Below, one piece after another: positions 1 to 4,806 of a stretch of DNA of 8,762 nt (the first letter of the stretch is position 1; each line of letters begins with the position of its first letter). The position numbers were made by a program, and so were the translations under genes. The stretch is from an uncultured Oscillochloris sp. (GTDB lineage Bacteria > Chloroflexota > Chloroflexia > Chloroflexales > Chloroflexaceae), in contig CAIRDL010000065.1 of assembly GCA_903877345.1 (NCBI GenBank), positions 1 through 8,762 on the forward strand, read 5' to 3'. The notes under the pieces were generated by a model. The model was not told where the DNA came from. It saw only the letters and a program-made list of their open reading frames with translations, and ran no database searches.

Positions 1-294
1 CCTACAACTCGATTGCGGAGCCTGCAATTCGATTGCGCGGGCCTACAACTCGATTGCGGAGCCTGCAATTCGATTGCGCGGGCCTACAACTCGATTGCGG
101 AGCCTGCAATTCGATTGCGCGGGCCTACAACTCGATTGCGCGGGGCTACAACTCGATTGCGCGGGCCTGCAACTCGATTGCGGAGCCTGCAATTCGATTG
201 CGCGGGCCTACAACTCGATTGCGGAGCCTACAACTCGATTGCGCGGGCCTACAACTCGATTGCGCGGGGCTACAACTCGATTGCGCGGGCCTGC
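1..294. repeat. Tandem array of 20/21-bp units with 124-bp higher-order repeat
   Basis: Fourteen head-to-tail units (the first cut by the window edge, then a 6-base remnant at 289-294) share the core ACTCGATTGCG or ATTCGATTGCG. Units end either in GCGGA (20 bp) or GCGCGG (21 bp). Unit borders are 20, 41, 61, 82, 102, 123, 144, 165, 185, 206, 226, 247, 268 and 289. Blocks 41-164 and 165-288 are two copies of the same six-unit string (20+21+20+21+21+21 bp) and differ at only three positions (45/169, 106/230, 110/234), so the array grew by duplication of a 124-bp block. There are no unique spacers, so it is not a CRISPR. All three forward frames are open across it, but mixed unit lengths shift the frame, so it is not a coding repeat. 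Confidence 0.95.
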
Positions 295-372
295 GGAGAG
301 CGGAACACCCTCCCGCCCAGATTTCTTTCTCAGCCCCAGCCAATCGCGCACCCTCCCAAACTTTGACGTAGC

Positions 373-623
373 CCTAAGGCATGTTTCAAACCAACTTGAC
401 CGTTTGGGCCTCGCGCCGCTAGGGTGAGCACGGTGGGTGGGGCAGTGTCCGCGCCGGCTTCGACAAGCTCAGCCAGCGCGGATGCTGCTGCGGGCGCGGA
501 CGCTGCTGCGGGCGCGGACGCTGCCTGAGCTTGTCGAAGGCAGCACCCAGTTTCCCGTTCGTCGCGTCGTCTGCCATAGTAAACTGTCAAGCTGAAATGG
601 CCGATTCTGAAACATGCCTAAGG
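373..623. repeat. 251-bp composite element with inverted ends
   Basis: The left end CCTAAGGCATGTTTCA (373-388) is the inverse of TGAAACATGCCTAAGG (608-623) at 15 of 16 bases. Further in, CAACTTGACCGTTT (392-405) is the inverse of AAACTGTCAAGCTG (581-594) with two mismatches; the right arm carries about 10 extra bases between the two blocks. The same arm sequence recurs at 2775-2807 and, more diverged, at 4766-4800, so it belongs to a dispersed family. The interior carries a second inverted repeat (458-539). No coding capacity is seen. It resembles a MITE-like or composite repeat; no target duplication was identified. Confidence 0.6.
458..539. repeat. 15-bp perfect inverted repeat around an 18-bp tandem repeat
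   Basis: CTTCGACAAGCTCAG (458-472) is exactly inverted as CTGAGCTTGTCGAAG (525-539). The loop consists of an 18-bp unit, GCGCGGATGCTGCTGCGG (476-493), repeated as 494-511 with one change and partly as 512-524. A variant of the arm, CTGAGCGTGTCGAAG, is present at 6784-6798. From general knowledge, this 15-mer type is a widespread intergenic repeat in bacterial genomes. It could form a long hairpin in RNA. Confidence 0.85.
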
Positions 624-723
624 CAGACAAGGTTCGTGTTTCCTTTACAGTCTTGGCAAACGCAAGGCTCCCTAATGCGCTTGATCTGAAACCTGACACC
701 CGGCACCTGAAACCTTGCCTAAG
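616..723 (+). repeat. Dispersed ~105-bp repeat, copy A
   Basis: This copy aligns over its whole length with the reverse complement of 4696-4800. Identical blocks include ACAAGGTTCG, CTTTACAGT and the 20-mer GCGCTTGATCTGAAACCTGA (677-696, inverted at 4723-4742). Its ends are imperfectly inverted (CCTAAGGCAGACAAGGTT at the left, AAACCTTGCCTAAG at the right). The right end includes the TAG stop codon of the alpha/beta hydrolase (719-721). It overlaps the right arm of the 373-623 element. The orientation given is arbitrary. Confidence 0.8.
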
Positions 724-1591
724 CTTGCAGGAAAGTCTCCATCGTGGTGTAGAAGGGCGTCGGACACTCGGCCATCGGGATGTGCCCACAGTGGTCGAAC
801 ATGACCAACGTGCTGCCGGACAGCGCTCGCGCCAAAGCAGTGACAGCCGAAGGCGGAAAGAGTTGGTCTTCACGGCCACTAAGGATGAGCGTCGGTACCG
901 CTACGCTACGCGCCGCTGCGGTCACACTCGGGTCGCCCGAAGCACTGGCGGCCTCAATGGCGACCCGGAGATTCATCGCGGTCAGATCGGCGACGCCCAG
1001 AGCCAACATGCCATAGGGAACTTCCGCGACATTGTAGACCGCTCGTGAAGCGACGAGGGCGGGCATGGGCGGCGTCAGCCAGAAGCTCTGGTTCCACGGG
1101 CGCAGGGCGGCAAGCCACGGTGCCCACAGGTCGAGCCAGGGACCCCACACGGTTGCATTGATCTGGAGTTGCATGTGCAGCCCGGCAAACAGGGTTTCTT
1201 CCTCAGGGGTGCGGGGCAGCCCGAAACTCGCGAGCACAAGGCGCTTCACACGGGTGGGCTGCGCCGCCGCCAACAGCAGGGCCACCGAGGCTCCCAATGA
1301 ATGCCCGCCCAGCGTCATCACGCCAAGGCCCAGGGCATCGGCGGCAGCACTGGTGATCGCGGTCAGTTCGGTCAACGAGGCCAACTTGCGCGGTGGTGGT
1401 GAAGCGCCGAAACCTGGCAGGTCAAGGGCAATCACGTCATGGTGTTCGGCGAGTGTGGCGAAGGCTCCGATCCAGTAGCGCCACGAGCCGCCCCAGCCGT
1501 GAATCAGTAAAAGCGGGTCGCCGGTACCACTCCGACGATAGGCGAGTGGGCCGGTGGGCAGATCGAGCCAGGCGATTTCAGGGAGCTGCAT
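719..1591 (-). CDS. Alpha/beta hydrolase fold protein
   Basis: A 290-residue cytoplasmic alpha/beta hydrolase of unknown substrate. The oxyanion-hole motif HGWGG is at 31-35, LDLPGFG at 56-62, the nucleophile elbow GHSLG at 96-100 with Ser98, the acid probably Asp242 in SGREDQLFP, and the catalytic His270 in CGHIPM. All parts of the triad are present, so it should be active; esterase, lipase-like or C-C hydrolase activity cannot be separated. Start choice: the frame is open up to a TTG at 1654, but the ATG at 1591 has GGAG (1599-1602) seven bases upstream and begins just before the first strand, so it is preferred. No signal peptide or membrane segment is seen. It lies 84 bases downstream of the PfkB kinase on the same strand, likely co-transcribed, and its stop codon lies inside repeat copy A. 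Confidence 0.9.
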   Translation of the reverse strand: MQLPEIAWLDLPTGPLAYRRSGTGDPLLLIHGWGGSWRYWIGAFATLAEHHDVIALDLPGFGASPPPRKLASLTELTAITSAAADALGLGVMTLGGHSLGASVALLLAAAQPTRVKRLVLASFGLPRTPEEETLFAGLHMQLQINATVWGPWLDLWAPWLAALRPWNQSFWLTPPMPALVASRAVYNVAEVPYGMLALGVADLTAMNLRVAIEAASASGDPSVTAAARSVAVPTLILSGREDQLFPPSAVTALARALSGSTLVMFDHCGHIPMAECPTPFYTTMETFLQA

Positions 1592-1598
1592 TAGGATT

Positions 1599-1602
1599 CT
1601 CC
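1599..1602 (-). promoter_or_regulatory. Ribosome binding site deciding the hydrolase start
   Basis: GGAG on the minus strand, seven bases before the ATG at 1591. It favours this start over the longer TTG-initiated reading, which would add 21 residues of basic, low-complexity sequence. Confidence 0.6.
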
Positions 1603-1675
1603 GGGCGCTACGTTGACCGCGCCGCGTGGTCGTTGGGGTGCTAATCTTTGTCAAAACTTAGACCGGGCAGACGAG

Positions 1676-2653
1676 TTATCCGACTTGGCTGTTGGCCGTT
1701 AGAAAGGCAGCGAGTTCAGCGCTGCGTGGCGGATCCGCACCGGGGCGCGTGCAAGCAAGCGCAGCAGTAGCCACCCCTTGGCGGAGCGCCGCCCGTAGCT
1801 GTTCGGCGGGCAGCGCCTCCAGGGCGGCCCGGCTAACGACTGCGTCACTCGCCAGCGCCGCAAGCAGTCCGGCGCTGAAGGCGTCGCCTGCGCCCACTGT
1901 GTCCGCCACGGTGACAGGGAAAGCGGGCATGTCAATACGCTCAATCGCCCCGCGCCGCCGCCGAAAGCTGGTCACACCGTCTGCGCCTTTGGTGAGGATC
2001 ACGAGAATAGGGCCGACTTCGAGTTGGCCTGTAGCAAACTCGAGCGGGTCTACCCCTGGGGCAAGCCAAGCGACATCAGCGCTACTAAGCGTGAGCAAGT
2101 CACATGTGGCGACCGCCCGGCTCAGGATGGCCGTATAGGCGTGGCCGTCGCGCACAAGTTGCGGCCGAATGTTGGGGTTGCAGGCGATAAGCGCCCGTCC
2201 CTGGAGCCGTTCGGCGGCGGCGAGGGCGGTGTCGGGGGTTGTGCCACGCAACAGGCTGATTCCGCCAAAATGGAGCATGGTTGCCTGGGCGAAAAGTTCG
2301 GCGGGCAGTTCGTCGCGGGTAAGCCGGGAGTCGGCGGCTCCTTCACCATAGAAGGCAAAGCCTGGTTCGCCCGCCTCAACCGTGACAAAAGCTAGTGTCG
2401 AGGGGGCCGCAACGTCAAGCAGCCAACGGTCATCAATGCCCTCGGCCCGCACCGTGCGGCGCAGCCGTCGCCCGAAGTAGTCGGTGCCAACCTTGCCGAC
2501 GAAGGCGGTGGGGTGCCCAAGCCGCGCCAACCCGACGGCGACGTTAAACGGGCCACCGCCGGGGTGCAACGTAAACCCCGCCACTTCGCCCGCCGTCGGA
2601 AGCGGGAGGAAGTCCATCAAGATTTCGCCAAGACAAACCAGCTTGTGTTCCAC
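1676..2653 (-). CDS. PfkB-family carbohydrate kinase (fructokinase-like)
   Basis: A 325-residue ribokinase/PfkB-fold kinase that transfers phosphate from ATP to a sugar hydroxyl in the cytoplasm. The start LVCLGEILMDFLP is typical of the family. The first signature, PGGGPFNVAVGLARLG, is at 31-46, and the second, DTVGAGDAFSAGLLAAL, at 251-267, with the catalytic base Asp257 and the GAG anion hole. The GGGPFNVA and CNPNIRP (158-164) motifs and length match fructokinase-type members best; the first Asn of CNPN stands where many members have Asp. 2-keto-3-deoxygluconate or another sugar remains possible. It starts with GTG at 2653, with AAAGGG (2662-2667) eight bases upstream. It is transcribed divergently from the uracil-DNA glycosylase gene and leads the likely two-gene unit with the hydrolase. 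Confidence 0.92.
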   Translation of the reverse strand: MEHKLVCLGEILMDFLPLPTAGEVAGFTLHPGGGPFNVAVGLARLGHPTAFVGKVGTDYFGRRLRRTVRAEGIDDRWLLDVAAPSTLAFVTVEAGEPGFAFYGEGAADSRLTRDELPAELFAQATMLHFGGISLLRGTTPDTALAAAERLQGRALIACNPNIRPQLVRDGHAYTAILSRAVATCDLLTLSSADVAWLAPGVDPLEFATGQLEVGPILVILTKGADGVTSFRRRRGAIERIDMPAFPVTVADTVGAGDAFSAGLLAALASDAVVSRAALEALPAEQLRAALRQGVATAALACTRPGADPPRSAELAAFLTANSQVG

Positions 2654-2669
2654 AGGAAAAGCCCTTTCT

Positions 2670-2679
2670 ATAGCGCTAT
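2670..2679. repeat. Perfect 10-bp palindrome ahead of the PfkB kinase
   Basis: ATAGCGCTAT is a perfect palindrome 16 bases upstream of the GTG start, next to the ribosome binding site. It could be an operator half or chance; nothing else supports a regulator. Confidence 0.25.
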
Positions 2680-2720
2680 GCCAACTGCGTCAGCTGTTAC
2701 AATGCTGCGCTCGACTTGTA

Positions 2721-2807
2721 ATCTGAAACCTATCATATGCCCTTTGCGGCTTTGCGGCTTTGCGTGAGATCGCCAAACTGTAAAGCTGGTTTGAAGCATG
2801 CCTAACC
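2721..2807 (-). repeat. Dispersed repeat, copy C, with CTTTGCGG octamers
   Basis: This is a member of the family seen at 616-723 and 4696-4800. It keeps ATCTGAAACC (2721-2730), CAAACTGTAAAG (2774-2785) and the end TTTGAAGCATGCCTAA (2790-2805). The middle holds three tandem octamers (CTTTGCGG at 2742-2749 and 2750-2757, CTTTGCGT at 2758-2765), where copy B has a single one. It fills most of the 160-base divergent spacer and ends seven bases before the ATG of the glycosylase gene, so it could influence transcription of either neighbour. Confidence 0.75.
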
Positions 2808-2813
2808 TCTATT

Positions 2814-3467
2814 ATGCACGATTCTGCTGTTGACGCGATCATCGCCGCCTTGACTGCCACGCCCGCCCCACCTGATACGGTCAATATGTATGCCCCCGCC
2901 GCCACACCCGGCAACACGCTCCGCAGCGCCAACTTGGCCCTGGCGCTGCGCTTGGCCCTGGCGCGTGGCCCCGACCTCCTGTTGGTGGGCGAGGCTCCCG
3001 GCTACAACGGTGCCCGTCGCACCGGCGTCCCCTTTACCAGCGAGCGGCTGCTGTTGGCGGGCCTGCCGGAACTGGGGCAGTTTGGCACCAGTCAGGGCTT
3101 TGCGCTGGCAACCACCGACGGACGGCTCGCGGGCGAACCGACGGCGACCATCGTCTACCGTGAGTTGCGGGCCTTGGGGCTGTTTGCCGTCGGTTGGAAC
3201 GCTTACCCGCTGCACCCCCACCGTCCCGGCAACACCCAAAGCAACCGCCCGCCTCGTGCCGCCGAGTTGGCTCTCGGACGGCCTTTCTTGGCCCGCGTGC
3301 TCGCCCTTTTCCCAGAGGTGCCGGTCGTGGCGATGGGGAAAGTCGCCGCCGCCGCGCTGACCCACTTGGGCGTCGCACATGTGCCGCTTCGCCACCCGGC
3401 CCAAGGCGGTGCCCAGCGCTTCGCCGAGGGTCTGCGGGCCTTTGCCAACGGGCGCAACGACGGCTGA
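2814..3467 (+). CDS. Uracil-DNA glycosylase superfamily protein
   Basis: A 217-residue protein with the uracil-DNA glycosylase fold, expected to excise uracil or another damaged base in base excision repair. Motif 1 is LLVGEAPGYNG (56-66), followed by the substrate-loop motif GVPFTSE (71-77), a central GWNAYPLHPH (127-136), VVAMGKVAA (171-179) and the C-terminal LRHPAQGG (192-199), the counterpart of the HPS leucine-loop motif. It contains no cysteine, so it cannot carry the [4Fe-4S] cluster of family 4 and 5 enzymes, and motif 1 lacks the usual acidic residue after GEAPG. It therefore belongs to a divergent branch and its base specificity is uncertain. The ATG at 2814 is the first in frame; no Shine-Dalgarno sequence precedes it, and repeat copy C ends just upstream. 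A shorter start at 2886 is possible but also lacks a site. Confidence 0.82.
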   Translation: MHDSAVDAIIAALTATPAPPDTVNMYAPAATPGNTLRSANLALALRLALARGPDLLLVGEAPGYNGARRTGVPFTSERLLLAGLPELGQFGTSQGFALATTDGRLAGEPTATIVYRELRALGLFAVGWNAYPLHPHRPGNTQSNRPPRAAELALGRPFLARVLALFPEVPVVAMGKVAAAALTHLGVAHVPLRHPAQGGAQRFAEGLRAFANGRNDG

Positions 3468-3482
3468 CAGATGACCACCGAG

Positions 3483-3488
3483 TATAAT
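3483..3488 (+). promoter_or_regulatory. Possible -10 box for the kinase/DUF3037 unit
   Basis: TATAAT matches the sigma-70 -10 consensus exactly and lies in the 85-base gap after the glycosylase gene, 64 bases before the kinase ATG. No good -35 hexamer is found at 16-18 bases. The match stands out in GC-rich DNA, but function is inferred. Confidence 0.35.
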
Positions 3489-3515
3489 GGGTTCCGCCGC
3501 GACCCTATTGCGGCA

Positions 3516-3541
3516 AATCTGCAATCCAAAATCCAAAATCT
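3516..3541 (-). repeat. AT-rich 26-bp dispersed repeat, copy 1
   Basis: AATCTGCAATCC followed by AAAATCC-type 7-bp steps. Its reverse complement matches 8691-8716 at 24 of 26 bases. It sits within the presumed leader of the HipA-like kinase gene, ending 11 bases before the ATG, and contrasts with the GC-rich surroundings. Similar GATTTTGGATTTTGGATTG strings are, from general knowledge, a frequent intergenic repeat in some cyanobacterial and Chloroflexota genomes. Confidence 0.8.
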
Positions 3542-3552
3542 GAAATACATGT

Positions 3553-4335
3553 ATGCTCCGTACCGTGACCGCGACCCGCTATGTGACCCCGTTGCGCGAG
3601 GGTGGTTCGCTGCCGGCCATTGTCGAGGCCGACGATGATGGCCTCTACGTGCTGAAGTTTCGCGGGGCCGGACAGGGGCCGAAGGTACTGATCGCCGAAC
3701 TGCTCTGCGGCGAACTGGCCCGCGCTTTGGGCCTGCCGGTGCCCGAGTTGGTCTTGGCCGAACTGGATCCGGCGATTGGGCGCAATGAACCCCACGAGGA
3801 AATCCAGGATTTACTGACGGCAAGCAGCGGTCTCAATCTCGCCCTCGACTTTCTGCCGGGTGCCCTGGCGTTCGATCCGCTCCAAGCCGACACGGTGGAT
3901 CCCACGCTCGCCGCGCAGATCATCTGGTTCGATGCTTTTGTGATGAATGTTGATCGGACAGCCCGCAACACAAATTTGCTCCTTTGGCATCGGCGGCTCT
4001 ACCTGATTGATCATGGGGCGGCCTTGTATGTCCACTACACGTGGACTGACTGGGCCGTGCGGGCGCAAGGCCGTTTCGTTCAGGTAAAAGACCATGTGCT
4101 GTTAGCCGCAGCCGGCGATTTGTGGGCGGCTGACGCGGCGTTGGCCCCGCTGGTGACACCCGAACTGGTCGCCAACCTCGTGGCGGCCATTCCCGCGAGT
4201 TGGCTGGCGAGTGCCGCGACGCCCTTTACCAGCCCGGAGGCGCACCGGGCGGCGTATGCGGCGTACCTGTTGGGGCGTTTGGCCGCGCCGCGTCACTTTG
4301 TCGAGGAGGCGGCCAATGCCCGCGAGCGCCTTTGA
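3553..4335 (+). CDS. HipA-like kinase
   Basis: A 260-residue protein of the stand-alone HipA-like kinase family (HipA_2 type). Protein kinase-like features are present in order: YVLKFRG (32-38) with the ATP-binding Lys35, an acidic helix around Glu49, the catalytic stretch FDAFVMNVDRTARNTN (126-141) with Asp134 and Asn139, and the metal-binding LIDHG (151-155) with Asp153. It is much shorter than E. coli HipA (about 440 residues) and lacks its N-terminal subdomain. No HipB-type helix-turn-helix antitoxin gene lies next to it; instead the DUF3037 gene overlaps its last 20 bases. Whether it phosphorylates a protein, such as a tRNA synthetase as HipA does, or a small molecule is unknown. The ATG at 3553 is fixed by an in-frame stop at 3541-3543; no Shine-Dalgarno sequence is seen. 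Confidence 0.85.
   Translation: MLRTVTATRYVTPLREGGSLPAIVEADDDGLYVLKFRGAGQGPKVLIAELLCGELARALGLPVPELVLAELDPAIGRNEPHEEIQDLLTASSGLNLALDFLPGALAFDPLQADTVDPTLAAQIIWFDAFVMNVDRTARNTNLLLWHRRLYLIDHGAALYVHYTWTDWAVRAQGRFVQVKDHVLLAAAGDLWAADAALAPLVTPELVANLVAAIPASWLASAATPFTSPEAHRAAYAAYLLGRLAAPRHFVEEAANARERL
4303..4309 (+). promoter_or_regulatory. Strong ribosome binding site for the DUF3037 gene
   Basis: GAGGAGG lies inside the end of the kinase gene, six bases before the ATG at 4316. It sets the start of the DUF3037 protein, against an upstream in-frame ATG at 4211 that would add 35 arginine-rich residues read from the kinase gene in another frame. Confidence 0.8.
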
Positions 4336-4699
4336 ATATGCACTCATCCGCGTAGTGCCACGGGTCGAACGCGGCGAAGGGCTCAACGTCGGGGCGGTGC
4401 TCCTCTGTCGGCAGCACCGCTTCCTACAAGCCCGCCTGCACCTCGACCGCACGGCCTTGCAGGCGCTGGCCCCCACGTTGGATCTTGACGCCGTGGCCGA
4501 GCAACTTGCCCTGATTCCGCTCGTCTGTGCGGGAGGTACAGCGGCGGGGCCAATTGGCACCTTGCCGCTCTACGAACGCTTCCGCTGGCTAACGGCCCCC
4601 CGGAGTACGGTCATCCAGCCTTCGCCCGTCCACGGGGGGCTGTGTACCGACCCTGCCGCCGCCCTCGAGCGGGTGTTTCAGCAAATGGTGCAGCGCTAA
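4316..4699 (+). CDS. DUF3037 domain-containing protein
   Basis: A small 127-residue protein made of one DUF3037 domain. The family's start is clear: FEYALIRVVPRVERGEGLN (6-24) followed by VGAVLLC (25-31). The conserved C-terminal part RFRWLTAPRSTVIQPSP (88-104) leads into VHGGL (105-109) and TDP (111-113). The function of DUF3037 is not known. It begins inside the last codons of the HipA-like kinase (overlap 4316-4335) behind a strong Shine-Dalgarno sequence, which implies translational coupling and roughly balanced amounts of both proteins. DUF3037 genes commonly sit beside HipA-like kinase genes, so it may be a partner, a substrate or an inhibitor of the kinase; nothing in the sequence decides this. 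No signal peptide or membrane segment is present. The stop codon TAA lies within the end of repeat copy B. Confidence 0.85.
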   Translation: MPASAFEYALIRVVPRVERGEGLNVGAVLLCRQHRFLQARLHLDRTALQALAPTLDLDAVAEQLALIPLVCAGGTAAGPIGTLPLYERFRWLTAPRSTVIQPSPVHGGLCTDPAAALERVFQQMVQR

Positions 4700-4800
4700 G
4701 ACAAGGGTTCAGGGGCCAGGTTTCAGGTTTCAGATCAAGCGCAGCAGAACGCTTTGCGTGTGCTCAAACTGTAAAGTAGCCGCGAACCTTGTCTAAAGGC
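4696..4800 (-). repeat. Dispersed ~105-bp repeat, copy B
   Basis: The repeat fills the whole convergent gap between the DUF3037 gene and the permease gene. Ends GACAAGGGTTC (4700-4710) and GAACCTTGTC (4784-4793) are inverted with a one-base bulge, so RNA from either strand could fold into a hairpin with a long loop. It matches copy A in inverse orientation, including a shared 20-mer at 4723-4742, and has a single CTTTGCGT octamer (4752-4759). Its left edge includes the TAA stop of the DUF3037 gene. A bidirectional terminator role is possible, but there is no T-tract. Confidence 0.8.
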
Positions 4801-4806
4801 TGCATC

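Larger units (their letters stand above)
295..718. other. Gene-free region with nested inverted repeats
   Basis: No believable gene is seen here. The open frames owe their length to repeats and show no start signal or recognisable domain. 295-372 is plain sequence in which I see nothing. From 373 onward the region is made of inverted and tandem repeats, described separately (373-623, 458-539 and 616-723). The product of whatever gene lies left of the window cannot be judged. Confidence 0.7.

Noticed and set aside
1..294. CRISPR array
   Set aside because: Units follow each other without spacers and are only 20-21 bp; no cas gene is present.
13..427. Three overlapping plus-strand reading frames of about 115 codons
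   Set aside because: They are open only because the repeat lacks stops; mixed 20- and 21-bp units shift the frame and no start signal is seen.
330..879. Minus-strand reading frames rich in alanine or arginine
   Set aside because: Their composition comes from the 18-bp tandem repeat and from antisense reading of the hydrolase gene; no domain or start signal.
1592..1654. N-terminal extension of the hydrolase from TTG at 1654
   Set aside because: The ATG at 1591 has a good ribosome binding site, and the added 21 residues have no family counterpart.
1649..1654. Minus-strand TTGACA as the -35 box of a hydrolase promoter
   Set aside because: No -10-like hexamer lies 16-18 bases downstream in this GC-rich stretch.
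2667..2672. Minus-strand TATAGA as the -10 box of the PfkB kinase
   Set aside because: Transcription would then begin near 2660 and lose the AAAGGG ribosome binding site at 2662-2667.
3553..4335. Classical HipAB toxin-antitoxin locus
   Set aside because: There is no helix-turn-helix HipB gene, and the kinase is far shorter than HipA with a different catalytic stretch.
4700..4800. Standard intrinsic terminator between the convergent genes
   Set aside because: The inverted ends are far apart and imperfect, and no T-tract follows either arm.
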